Source: Rugosimonospora acidiphila (lineage in GTDB: Bacteria; Actinomycetota; Actinomycetes; Mycobacteriales; Micromonosporaceae). From it: a DNA stretch of 64,000 nt. Shown piece after piece: positions 24,880-32,851 of this stretch. Location of the stretch: positions 248,001 to 312,000 of the forward strand of contig NZ_BAABJQ010000003.1 of assembly GCF_039543385.1 (NCBI RefSeq), read 5' to 3'. Both the position numbers and the translations under genes were made by a program. The first letter of the stretch is position 1, and each line of letters begins with the position of its first letter. The notes under the pieces were generated by a model that did not search any database, had not been told where the DNA came from, and was given only the letters and a program-made list of their open reading frames with translations.

Positions 24880-25857
24880 GTGCGGCGCGTCAGACTCGGA
24901 ACACTCGACGTCTCCCGGATCGGCCTCGGCGCGATGGGCATGTCCGCCGCCTACACCGGCGCCGGCACCGACGACGCCGAATCCATCCGTACCATCCGCC
25001 GTGCCATCGACCTCGGCATCACACTCATCGACACCGCCGAGACCTACGGCCCTTTCACCAACGAGCAACTCGTCGGCCGAGCGATCAAAGGCCACCGCGA
25101 CGAGGTCGTGCTCGCCACCAAGTTCGGCCGGCTCTCCCACTCACGCGGCGGTACCCGGGTCCTCGACAGCAGCGCGGCCAACATCCGCACCGCTCTGGAA
25201 GGTTCCCTCGATCGCCTGGGCACCGACCACGTCGACCTCTACTTCCAGCACCGCGTCGACCCCGGCACGCCGATCGAGGAGACCGTCGGCGCGCTGGCCG
25301 ATCTCGTCGCCGAAGGCAAAGTCCGGCACATCGGCCTGTCCGAGGCCGGCCCCGCCACCATCCGCCGCGCCCACACCGTCCATCCGATCGCGGCAATCCA
25401 GTCTGAATACTCCCTCTGGACCCGAGACCCCGAGGACGGCATCCTCTCCGTCACCCGCGAACTCGGCATCGGCTTCGTCGCCTACTCGCCTCTCGGCCAC
25501 GGCTTCCTCACCGGACAGATCCGCTCCACCGAGCAGTTCGACTCCACCGACTGGCGATCGAGCAATCCACGGTTCACCGGCCACAACCTGCGACACAACC
25601 TGCGCATCGCCGATGAGGTCGCGGCCGTGGCCGCCGATGCCGGCACCACCCCTGCTCAGACAGCCCTCGCCTGGTTGCTGGCCAAGGGCGACGACATCGT
25701 TCCGATACCTGGTACCAAGCGGGTGTCCCGGCTCGAAGAGAACCTGGCCGCCGACCGGATCGAGCTGACCTCCGAGCAGCTTCATCGGCTCGACCAGCTT
25801 CCCCCGCCGGCCGGCGCCCACCACGAGGATGCCGACATGCGCCTTCTTAGACGCTAG
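24880..25857 (+). CDS. Aldo/keto reductase
   Basis: A protein of 325 residues with a GTG start three bases after the SDR stop. The TIM-barrel family signature is complete: DTAETYGPFTNEQLVGRAI (catalytic Asp and Tyr), ATKFGRL (Lys) and YFQHRVDPGTPIEETVGAL (His). The C-terminal cofactor region reads IVPIPGTKRVSRLEENLAA, as in NADPH-using members of the AKR13 type. Together with the SDR it makes a two-enzyme redox unit for carbonyl compounds; the substrate is unknown. Confidence 0.9.
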   Translation: MRRVRLGTLDVSRIGLGAMGMSAAYTGAGTDDAESIRTIRRAIDLGITLIDTAETYGPFTNEQLVGRAIKGHRDEVVLATKFGRLSHSRGGTRVLDSSAANIRTALEGSLDRLGTDHVDLYFQHRVDPGTPIEETVGALADLVAEGKVRHIGLSEAGPATIRRAHTVHPIAAIQSEYSLWTRDPEDGILSVTRELGIGFVAYSPLGHGFLTGQIRSTEQFDSTDWRSSNPRFTGHNLRHNLRIADEVAAVAADAGTTPAQTALAWLLAKGDDIVPIPGTKRVSRLEENLAADRIELTSEQLHRLDQLPPPAGAHHEDADMRLLRR

Positions 25858-25935
25858 CCCGCATCCGGTCGTGCCGGCTTTGCCACGTCATCGTAGTGCG
25901 GCACCACCAGAATGTTGTGGCCTGTCAGCATGGGA

Positions 25936-25965
25936 GTGGCCCTGGGAGCATGCTCCCAGGGCCAC
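25936..25965. terminator. Perfect 30-bp palindrome, bidirectional terminator
   Basis: GTGGCCCTGGGAGCA at 25936-25950 is followed directly by its exact reverse complement at 25951-25965. As RNA it gives a 13-bp stem with a four-base loop in either direction. It lies between the convergent aldo-keto reductase (ends 25857) and lectin (ends 25977) genes. Confidence 0.75.
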
Positions 25966-25976
25966 GCCGGCGCCGC

Positions 25977-26516
25977 TCAGGCGAACCACCAGTGCTGTCC
26001 GGGGTTGTCCCAGCAGGGCCACTGTTGGATCGTCGCACCGTTGTAGGTGCTGATGTCCTTCACGTCGAGACACATTCCGCTGTTCCGGTTGACGACCTTG
26101 ACGTAGTTACCGCCGACGGCCCAGACCTCCCACTGCTGGCCGAGGCTGGAGTTGCAGTCCCACTGCTGGACGATGGCCCCGGCCGCCGTGCTGCCGTCCC
26201 TGACGTCCAGGCACAGGCCGTTGAGCTGCACCCGGAGCGCGTAGAACACGTGGCCCCCGCTGGAGTACACCGGCTGCTTCATCCACAGCTGGCCGGAGCC
26301 TCCCCAGCAGGGCCACTGCTGGTCCGGGGTTCCCCAGGCGGGATTCGCGTCCTTCACGTCCAGACACTGGCCGCTATGTTGGGCGCGGACCTCGTAGTAC
26401 GTGACGGCCCGTGGGGCGATGGGCCCGGGTGTCGCGGCTACCGGGCCGGTCCCGGCGAGCACCGTCGCGGCCACGGTGAGCAGAGCGAGGGCAGGTCCCA
26501 GAAAACGCTTCCGCAT
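25977..26516 (-). CDS. Secreted ricin B-type lectin
   Basis: A protein of 179 residues. The Sec signal covers residues 1-28 (MRKRFLGPALALLTVAATVLAG ... AAT). The mature part is one beta-trefoil made of three repeats, each with CLDVKD or CLDVRD and a closing QQW: CLDVKDANPAWGTPDQQWPC, CLDVRDGSTAAGAIVQQWDC and CLDVKDISTYNGATIQQWPC. The Cys pairs suggest disulfides. No catalytic domain is attached, so it is a free carbohydrate-binding protein, perhaps for plant or microbial glycans. It is monocistronic and followed by a strong hairpin. Confidence 0.9.
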   Translation of the reverse strand: MRKRFLGPALALLTVAATVLAGTGPVAATPGPIAPRAVTYYEVRAQHSGQCLDVKDANPAWGTPDQQWPCWGGSGQLWMKQPVYSSGGHVFYALRVQLNGLCLDVRDGSTAAGAIVQQWDCNSSLGQQWEVWAVGGNYVKVVNRNSGMCLDVKDISTYNGATIQQWPCWDNPGQHWWFA

Positions 26517-26539
26517 GATGATCCCTTCGGATTAAAGAG

Positions 26540-26674
26540 TCACTGGTTGGTTTCCGATCTGGCACTCATCGGCGAGGTCGAGACCTCGCCGCTCGTGGTG
26601 GTGAGCCACCCGAGGTCTTGGTTGCCGTCGTTGTCGAGGTCGCCGGTCCCAGCCGGGAACCGGAGGTAGACCAT
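26540..26674 (-). pseudogene. FG-GAP/VCBS repeat scrap
   Basis: Upstream of the lectin, the minus-strand frame reads VYLRFPAGTGDLDNDGNQDLGWLTTTSG. GDLDNDGNQDL is the calcium-loop signature of FG-GAP (VCBS) repeats. Only one repeat remains, followed by a stop at 26540, with no signal peptide or start before it. It is probably the last piece of a secreted beta-propeller gene. Confidence 0.45.
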
Positions 26675-26965
26675 TCGGCCGCATCCGCGGGTGGACGAGG
26701 GCAATGGTCGCCAGGATTGTCGCGGCCACGATCGTGATGAATCGTTCTGATGACTTTCACACATTCGTCTGTCTCACCTTCTCATCTGTCGCCTCCTTCG
26801 CCGATTGGAATCACGTGGAAACGGTCCCGGTCCGGGCCGGTGTCCGGCAAGCGATCCGGACGCATTCCCGTCCGCGACGAAGGAAGAGCTGGTCAGTGGC
26901 CCTATATTTGGGGAACGGGGGTGTCCGGCGACGCCGGACACCCCCCGGGGAGATCAGGAGGACAC

Positions 26966-28480
26966 GTGGACGAGATAACGGATCCTCGTGTGGAGTTCGC
27001 CCGCAGGCTGCAGGCATTGCGGCATGCCACGGGTCTTTCTGTCCGACAGCTTGAGATCGAGAGCGAACGGACTCTTCGCCGCCGGAAAGAGGACCCGATC
27101 CGGCTCAAGCGCGCCACGATCGCCGGAATGACAAGTCAACAACGCCCGGTCCGGCCGGAGTTGGCAAACTTCGAGGTATTCGTCGACACCTGCCTACGCG
27201 TCGCCGCTGACAAGAACATTTCGTTGCCACCTGATCTCGGCGACCGCCAAGCCTGGGACGGGGCATATCGTGAGCTCCGCGAGCGACTCGACCAGAATCC
27301 ACGCCGCGCCACGCCCCGCTCCATTCCCACCCCCAGGCTCACCGTCTCCCTGCCCGAGCCGGGTCCCGCCGAGGTGGCGTACGAGTCGGTGGAGCGCCGG
27401 AGGCCGATTCTCACCAGAAGGCGGGTCATCATGGCGACGCCCCCCGTGCTGGCCGTGGCCGCCGGGGGCGTCGTGGTTCTGCGCTGGCTGCGTGGATCCG
27501 TGCCCGCGACGGGGGATCCGACCGGGGTCTACCGCTCCGCGGGAAAACTGCTCAGCCTGCCGATCGCCGTGGACGACCCGGTCTGGGCCGTCGCCACCGG
27601 CGTGCTGGACGGCGCGCCCGTCGCGGTCGTCGGCCGCGGCGACGGCACCGTGCAACTGTGGGACCTGGTCGCCGGCCAGGCGCGCAGCGGCCCGCTCGCC
27701 GGTCACGACAAGCCCGTGTACTCCATCGGCCTGCGCGCTGCCCTCGCGGTGTCGGCCAGTGCCGACGGCACGCTGCGGGCGTGGGACCTCACCGCCGACC
27801 CACCGATGAGCGTCCGGCTGGGGGAGGGACTGTCCGCGGGCATCAACAGCGTGGCGCTCGGCAGCATGGGCGGCCGGACCGTGGCTGTGTCCGCCGCCGA
27901 CGACCGCACCCTGCGGACCTGGGATCCCGCCGCACCGCACCTCGCGGGCAGGGTCGTCGGCGAGCCGCTGGACGCCGAGGTCAAGAGCGTAGCCGTCGCC
28001 GTCCTCCACGGCGCGACGATCGCGGTCTCGGGCAGCGCGGACGGCACCGTCCGGCTCTGGGACCTGGACGCGCGGCGGGTCGTCCGACTGCTCGGCATGC
28101 ACGCCGACATCGTCGGGACCGTCGCGATCGGCAGTGTGCGCGGCAGGACCCTGGCGGTGTCGGGAAGCGAGGACGGCGAGCTGCGAGTGTGGGACCTGAC
28201 CCTGTCCAAGCCGTCCGGCACCACGCTGAGCCGGATCCGCAACGCGGTCAAGACGGTCGCCATCGGCACGATCAACGGCAGGACCGTGGCGGTCTCCGGC
28301 AACGACGACAACACCATCAGGATCTGGGACCTGGCCACCGGCAGCCCCTACGGCAACGGCCTCACCGGCCCCGACAAGGGTGCCGAATCCCTCGCGGTCG
28401 GCGCGATCGGCGCGATCGGCGGCCGGGCCCTCGTCGTCTCCGGCCACTGGGACGGCACCATCTGGACCTGGAACCCGTGA
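26966..28480 (+). CDS. HTH-type N-terminus, membrane segment and WD40 propeller
   Basis: A protein of 504 residues; GTG 26966 follows AGGAGGA at 26956-26962. Residues 5-95 are an XRE-like region (FARRLQALRHATGLSVRQLEIESERT, then NFEVFVDTCLRVA), the pattern used by actinobacterial NTPase or WD40 proteins with a variant helix-turn-helix. Residues about 155-175 are hydrophobic (VIMATPPVLAVAAGGVVVLRW), a single membrane span. The rest has about seven WD40 repeats, each ending in LWDL, AWDL, TWDP, VWDL or IWDL. This would place the HTH inside and the propeller outside or at the membrane, as in a one-piece signalling protein. The ligand is unknown. Confidence 0.85.
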   Translation: MDEITDPRVEFARRLQALRHATGLSVRQLEIESERTLRRRKEDPIRLKRATIAGMTSQQRPVRPELANFEVFVDTCLRVAADKNISLPPDLGDRQAWDGAYRELRERLDQNPRRATPRSIPTPRLTVSLPEPGPAEVAYESVERRRPILTRRRVIMATPPVLAVAAGGVVVLRWLRGSVPATGDPTGVYRSAGKLLSLPIAVDDPVWAVATGVLDGAPVAVVGRGDGTVQLWDLVAGQARSGPLAGHDKPVYSIGLRAALAVSASADGTLRAWDLTADPPMSVRLGEGLSAGINSVALGSMGGRTVAVSAADDRTLRTWDPAAPHLAGRVVGEPLDAEVKSVAVAVLHGATIAVSGSADGTVRLWDLDARRVVRLLGMHADIVGTVAIGSVRGRTLAVSGSEDGELRVWDLTLSKPSGTTLSRIRNAVKTVAIGTINGRTVAVSGNDDNTIRIWDLATGSPYGNGLTGPDKGAESLAVGAIGAIGGRALVVSGHWDGTIWTWNP

Positions 28481-28534
28481 TGCCACACCGAATTCGCCGC
28501 CGTCCGCGATGGCTCAACGACGGCCACGGTCCCA

Positions 28535-28573
28535 CGCCCGCTGGCGCGGGCCACGGTCCCACGCCAGCGGGCG
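28535..28573. terminator. Hairpin terminator after the WD40 gene
   Basis: CGCCCGCTGGCG (28535-28546) pairs perfectly with CGCCAGCGGGCG (28562-28573) across a 15-base loop. The loop and left flank repeat GGCCACGGTCCCACGC, so the hairpin arose together with a short duplication. It ends 8 bases from the UbiD remnant on the other strand. Confidence 0.65.
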
Positions 28574-28580
28574 CCCGGAT

Positions 28581-28902
28581 CTAGCGGTAGCCGTAGTTGT
28601 GCCAGCTGGTCGGGACGCGCTCTTGGATGTGGGCCGGCCAGCCGTTTTCGAAGCTGCCCTTGACGGGACGGTCTTCCTTGCTGAAGCGGTCAGCGAGCAG
28701 GCAGCTGTAGCACTTTGTCGGCGCGGTAGGTGGGTTTTTGCTGCTCGCTGGGGTAGACCGACAGGGCCGCGGTGGGCTCGGCGGGGAAGTGAACCTCGCC
28801 GTGCTCGGGGTGGGTGCGGGTGGCGAACGCCCAGACGACCTGGTTCACGTCGGTGACCGCGCCCACCCACTGACCCAGCGACCAGTCGTCACGATCGAGG
28901 AT
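28581..28902 (-). pseudogene. UbiD-family decarboxylase, C-terminal remnant
   Basis: The minus strand reads VGAVTDVNQVVWAFATRTHP, then EHGEVHFPAEPTAALSVYPS and KPTYRADKV; in another frame it continues YSCLLADRFSKEDRPVKGSF and ENGWPAHIQERV up to the TAG at 28581. These are the last about 100 residues of UbiD/phenolic-acid decarboxylases (pattern VNQVVWAFATR.HP and KVVYNCLLADRF). A one-base change near 28700 breaks the frame, and a TAA at 28903 closes it upstream. The catalytic prenyl-FMN domain is lost. It marks a former aromatic-acid decarboxylation gene. Confidence 0.65.
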
Positions 28903-29065
28903 TTAGCTGACCTGGAGGTCATCCAGCCGGCATCGAATTCGCGAACCTGGCCGGCTAGCAGCGTCGGCCCGCGCCTCGCCGCCATGCGCACCGCGGGCCG
29001 GATGCCCAGCGAGGGGCGGGCCGGCGTCGTCGATGCCGCGACGCCATCGGATTCTGAACCGCCCT
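28903..29065. other. Intergenic, nothing recognised
   Basis: This sequence between the UbiD remnant and the zinc-ribbon gene shows no coding-like frame that I can name. It may be further decayed UbiD sequence, since DDLQVS appears just ahead of the stop at 28903. Confidence 0.35.
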
Positions 29066-29344
29066 TCAGTCGAACAGGTCGCTCAGGAACCCGCGACGGT
29101 GCTTGTCATGATGCCGCTCGCGATACTGCTCGGGGCGGTGGTACGTGTCGTAGCCCGGCCCGGGTCGTGGGGCGGTCGCCGGGTAGTCGGTCGTCGGGTA
29201 CCGTCCAGCCTCCGCGTCGATGAGAAGGTCGAGCTCGCCTCGGTCGAGGAAGACGCCGCGACATTCGGCGCACTGGTCGATATGGATGCCGCCGCGCTCG
29301 TAGGTCCGCATGGTCGCGTGACACTTCGGGCAGATCAGGTCCAC
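29066..29344 (-). CDS. TFIIB-type zinc-ribbon protein
   Basis: A protein of 92 residues. GTG 29344 is preceded by AAGGAG at good spacing; the frame is open much further upstream but overlaps the next gene. The zinc ribbon is CPKC ... CAEC (residues 5-8 and 25-28) in LICPKCHATMRTYERGGIHI and DQCAECRGVFLDRGELDLLI, the pattern of the zf-TFIIB domain family. The tail is His/Arg/Tyr-rich (ERHHDKHRRGFLSDLFD). It is the last gene of the four-gene stress operon 32017-29066 and may act as a zinc-dependent RNA- or protein-binding adaptor. Confidence 0.8.
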   Translation of the reverse strand: MDLICPKCHATMRTYERGGIHIDQCAECRGVFLDRGELDLLIDAEAGRYPTTDYPATAPRPGPGYDTYHRPEQYRERHHDKHRRGFLSDLFD

Positions 29345-29385
29345 AGCCTGCTCCTTCTGTTCGGAACGACGCGTCTGCTGCCGCG

Positions 29386-30495
29386 TCATCGGATGGTGAC
29401 GGCCACCCCGTGATGGTGTTCGGCGAGGGCGCCTGGGGTGGTGAAGGCGACCCGGCCGCCACGGGCGAGGACGAGTTCGATGAGTTCGTCGACGGCGTCG
29501 TCGATGACGTCGGGGTGCTCGACGTCGACGGCGGGGATCAGCGTGTCTCCGTCGTCGCTGATCCGGGCGGGATAGAACAGCGACTCGTCGACGGCGAGCA
29601 TCTCGGGCCGCCGGGTACGCGCCGCGAGCCACGCGGCGGGCATGCCGGAGGCAACCCGGCCGGCGGACGCGCGGCGCGCGATGAGGGCGACGGCTTCGGC
29701 CTGCCGGCGGTTGAGGTAGGCGTCGAGGGCACTGTGGATCCGGGTACTCAGCTCGCGCGCCGGCGTGGAGCTGAGGTTGCCCCGTACGGTACCGACGAGG
29801 CGCCTGTGGTTGGTGCAGGCCAGCTGGAACCCGGCCGCGGCGCGACCGTCGCCGACGAGCACGAACGGGACCGGGTGCCTCCGGAGGTACGCGGAGAGGG
29901 CGGCGTCGACGTCGCGGTAGAAGTCGTCGTGATCGATGGTGTGGGTCGGCCGGTCGGCGGGGCCGGAGCCGCGGTGGGGGATCCGGTGTGCGACGTGCAT
30001 CGGAAAGGCGCAGGTGGGTGCGGGCAGAAGGATGTTGTTGACGGCTTCGAACAGCCGCGCGTGCGAGGGGCTCAGGGCGAGTACACAGTAGGGTGGGATG
30101 CGTTGCCGGGCGCGGACCAGATCTCGGGTGGCGAACGTCGGGTCCACGGCCTCGCGGTCGTGAACCGGGATCGGAAGTCGGATCAGCGCCTGGGTGGACG
30201 CGGAGGCGTACAGGGCCAGGGCGCGGGCGGCGGGCCCGCGCCGGGCCAGGGCGAGGAGAGCGTTCAGCCGCTCGACCGCGGGTGCGGCGGTCGCGGGGCA
30301 CAGTTCGCCGCGTACCCGGTGCACGGCGCGACCGGCGAGGGCGTCCAGACGCAGCGCGTCCTCGGCGCCGAGCACGGCGGCGGGGGTCGTCGTGACCAGC
30401 ACCGAGATGGCCGGATATTCACGGATCTTCTGCAGCGCGGCAATCTGAGCGGCCGACGGCGTGCCGCCGCAGAAGGTGCCTGTCTGCCCAGACAT
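29386..30495 (-). CDS. baeRF-type archaeo-eukaryotic release-factor relative
   Basis: A protein of 369 residues. The central block PPYCVLALSPSHARLFEAVNN and the C-terminal block DVIDDAVDELIELVLARGGR, then VAFTTPGALAEHHHGVAVTIR, match the baeRF (bacterial archaeo-eukaryotic release factor) families, closest to family 3 by memory. Family members are thought to bind the ribosome and act in stalled-ribosome or stress responses, sometimes with HPF-like partners. It lacks a GGQ loop that I can see, so peptide release is doubtful. It lies in an operon with TerC upstream (37-base gap) and the zinc ribbon downstream. Confidence 0.75.
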   Translation of the reverse strand: MSGQTGTFCGGTPSAAQIAALQKIREYPAISVLVTTTPAAVLGAEDALRLDALAGRAVHRVRGELCPATAAPAVERLNALLALARRGPAARALALYASASTQALIRLPIPVHDREAVDPTFATRDLVRARQRIPPYCVLALSPSHARLFEAVNNILLPAPTCAFPMHVAHRIPHRGSGPADRPTHTIDHDDFYRDVDAALSAYLRRHPVPFVLVGDGRAAAGFQLACTNHRRLVGTVRGNLSSTPARELSTRIHSALDAYLNRRQAEAVALIARRASAGRVASGMPAAWLAARTRRPEMLAVDESLFYPARISDDGDTLIPAVDVEHPDVIDDAVDELIELVLARGGRVAFTTPGALAEHHHGVAVTIR

Positions 30496-30532
30496 GACGG
30501 TTTCTCCTCGGGTACGGGCGGTGATGGGTGAC

Positions 30533-31483
30533 TCATAGGCGCGGCGTCGAGCCGCGGTCGATGGTGGCGCGCCGGGTGGTACCGCTTGCCCGGATGCTGG
30601 CGATCACGCTGATCGCGAGCACGGTGACGATGACGGCCAGCGACGCCACGATGGGCACCTCGACGAGGTCTACCAGCAGCATCTTCACCCCGACGAAGCC
30701 GAGGATCGCGGAGAGACCGGTCTTGAGGTGGGTGAAGCGATGCATGAGGTCGGCGAGCAGGAAGTACAGCGCCCGCAGGCCGAGGATCGCGAACGCGTTG
30801 GAGGTGAACACCAGGAACGGTTCGGTGGTGACCGCGAAGACGGCCGGGATCGAGTCGGCGGCGAAGATCAGGTCGGTGATCTCGACGAGCAGCAGCACGA
30901 GCAGCAGGGGCGTGGCGAGCAGCCGGCCGGACTGGCGTACCAGGAACTTCTGGCCGTGATACGTGTCGGTGCTGGGCACGATCCGGGCCAGCAGCCGGTA
31001 GCTGCGGCTGGTTGACGGGTCGGCCTGCTCGTGCCGGGCGCGATACATCGTCCACGCCGAGTAGACGAGCAGCGCGCCGAAGGCGTACAGCACCCAGTGG
31101 AACGCCGCCACCAGAGCGGCGCCCCCGGCGATGAATCCGGCCCGCAGCACGAGCGCGGCCAATACTCCGAGGAACAGCACCCGATGCTGGAAGACCCGGG
31201 GTACCGCGAACACGGCGAAGATCAGGGCGAAGATGAAGACGTTGTCGACGGAGAGGCTCTTCTCGATCACGTAGCCGGCGAAGTACTCGCCGGCTCGCTC
31301 GGCACCCCAGAAGGCCCACACGACGAGGCCGAACCCGAGGCCTAGCGCTACCCACAGGGCGCTCCAGGCCGCGGCTTCCCGGGCTCCCACCCGATGTGGG
31401 CCGCCGTGGGCGAGCAGATCGACGGCCAGCATGGCCACGATGGCGGCCAGCACCGCGACCCAGGTCCACAGCGCTACGTCCAC
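30533..31483 (-). CDS. terC: TerC/Alx-family integral membrane protein
   Basis: A protein of 316 residues with about eight hydrophobic helices. The TerC signatures are clear: VIEKSLSVDNVFIFALIF (residues about 72-89) and LLVEITDLIFAADSIPAVFAVT (about 200-221), with the conserved acidic residues that bind metal in the membrane. The family is linked to manganese export and tellurite or metal stress. I saw no yybP-ykoY riboswitch in front; the gene is internal to an operon, after the GSP17M-like gene (36-base gap). Confidence 0.9.
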   Translation of the reverse strand: MDVALWTWVAVLAAIVAMLAVDLLAHGGPHRVGAREAAAWSALWVALGLGFGLVVWAFWGAERAGEYFAGYVIEKSLSVDNVFIFALIFAVFAVPRVFQHRVLFLGVLAALVLRAGFIAGGAALVAAFHWVLYAFGALLVYSAWTMYRARHEQADPSTSRSYRLLARIVPSTDTYHGQKFLVRQSGRLLATPLLLVLLLVEITDLIFAADSIPAVFAVTTEPFLVFTSNAFAILGLRALYFLLADLMHRFTHLKTGLSAILGFVGVKMLLVDLVEVPIVASLAVIVTVLAISVIASIRASGTTRRATIDRGSTPRL

Positions 31484-31519
31484 GTCGGCTCCTTCCTGAT
31501 CCTGATCCTGGTTTTGGGG

Positions 31520-32017
31520 TCAGGGGCGGGGGAGGAGCCCGGCCTGACCGAGCATGATCCGGGCCCGTTCGGCCTGGCCGCCGGTGGCGATCACGTCGTA
31601 GTGCGCGGCGGCCAGCGACCGGACCGCGGAGAAGTCGCGGCGGCCCCGGGTGACGGCGTGTGCCAGGAACCCGAACACCGCGCCCCACACGGCGCCCGCG
31701 AGCAGACCGGCCGCCGGCATCGCCAGCCAACGGTGTCGGGACGCGAACAGGTCGAGGAGGATGCCAACGAACAGACCGAACCAGGCGCCGGTACCGGCCC
31801 CGGACAGGGCCGCTCGGGCCTTCGTGAGCCGTCCGGTGATCTTCTCCACCAGCTGCAGCTCCGACCCGACGATGCTCAGCGCGGCGACCGGGACGCCGTC
31901 CTCGGACAACCGGTTCACGGCGGCCTGAGCGGCGGCGTAGTCGTCGTACCGGGCCACCGTGTTCCACGCCATCGACGCCTGATTGAACCCGTGGTCCGCC
32001 ACCGGCATCATGATCAA
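31520..32017 (-). CDS. General stress protein 17M-like membrane protein
   Basis: A protein of 165 residues and first gene of the stress operon. The N-terminal soluble part has YDDYAAAQAAVNRLSEDGVPVAALSIVGSELQLVEKITGRLTKARAALSGAGTGAWFG, the pattern of the YflT/GSP17M domain family. Two hydrophobic stretches follow (about 82-100 and 105-122), then a cytoplasmic tail. Function unknown; relatives are induced by general stress. It is divergent from the response regulator at 32144, with 126 bases between them, where the operon promoter should lie. Confidence 0.8.
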   Translation of the reverse strand: MIMMPVADHGFNQASMAWNTVARYDDYAAAQAAVNRLSEDGVPVAALSIVGSELQLVEKITGRLTKARAALSGAGTGAWFGLFVGILLDLFASRHRWLAMPAAGLLAGAVWGAVFGFLAHAVTRGRRDFSAVRSLAAAHYDVIATGGQAERARIMLGQAGLLPRP

Positions 32018-32143
32018 CCACCTCCCTCGTCATCGACGCTGCCAACCGGTACACCGGCAACTCTGCATCGCCCGCGTGCAGGGTCGCCGACAGGAACCAT
32101 GAAGAAGCGATGAAGGCTGGCCCGGGTCAGCGACAATCTGCTG

Positions 32144-32851
32144 ATGGACAGGGGAGAACGCGCCGCGCGGGTACTGGTCGTGGAAGACGACCCGCTCCTC
32201 GCGCGGCTCGTCGTGAAGTACCTGGAACGGGAAGACTTCGCCGTGGAGCATGCCCCCGACGGCGTCGAGGCGGTGGCGCAGGCCCGCAACTCCGCGCCCG
32301 ACGTGGTGATCCTGGACATCGGGCTGCCGAGGCTCGACGGTCTCGAGGTCGCCCGGCAGTTGCGCCGGTTCAGCGACTGCTACATCATCATGCTGACCGC
32401 CCGCGACGACGAGGTCGACAAGCTCGTTGGCCTCGCGGTCGGCGCCGACGACTACCTGACCAAGCCGTTCAGCCACCGGGAACTCGTCGCGAGAGTCAGG
32501 GCGATGCTGCGCCGGCCGCGTCGCCCGGATCGACCCGACGACGACGATGCCCTGCGCGTCGGTCCGCTGCGGGTGGACCGGGCCGCCCGCGAGATCCACC
32601 TCGACGGCCAGCCGGTCACTCTGACCCCCACGGAGTTCGATCTGATCGCCACCCTCGCCGCGAACCCGCGCGCGGTCCTGTCCCGCCGCCAGCTCATCGA
32701 CGCCGTCTGGGGTACCGGCTGGGGCGGGGACGAGCGAATGGTCGACGTGCACATCCGCAACCTGCGCCGCAAGCTCGGCGACGACGCCGCCTCACCCCGC
32801 TTTGTTCGTACGGTGCGCGGTGCCGGTTATCGGATCGGGACCGGGCAATGA
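32144..32851 (+). CDS. OmpR-family response regulator
   Basis: A protein of 235 residues. Receiver domain: acidic pocket VVEDDP (13-18), phospho-acceptor Asp58 (VILDIGLP), Thr at LTARDD, and Lys at TKPF. The C-terminal winged helix is LTPTEFDLIATLAANPRAVLSRRQLIDAVWG, ending in VHIRNLRRKLGDD and RTVRGAGYRIG. Its TGA overlaps the ATG of the histidine kinase gene (ATGA 32848-32851), so the two make one cognate pair. Being divergent from the stress operon and upstream of the SulP-carbonic anhydrase, it is a good candidate to control one or both. Confidence 0.95.
   Translation: MDRGERAARVLVVEDDPLLARLVVKYLEREDFAVEHAPDGVEAVAQARNSAPDVVILDIGLPRLDGLEVARQLRRFSDCYIIMLTARDDEVDKLVGLAVGADDYLTKPFSHRELVARVRAMLRRPRRPDRPDDDDALRVGPLRVDRAAREIHLDGQPVTLTPTEFDLIATLAANPRAVLSRRQLIDAVWGTGWGGDERMVDVHIRNLRRKLGDDAASPRFVRTVRGAGYRIGTGQ

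Noticed and set aside
31484..31519. Manganese (yybP-ykoY) riboswitch before terC
   Set aside because: Only 36 bases separate the genes and the conserved helices are absent.
30264..32060. 598-codon minus frame across baeRF, TerC and GSP17M-like genes
   Set aside because: Runs through three clear genes in a different frame; Arg-rich and without motifs.
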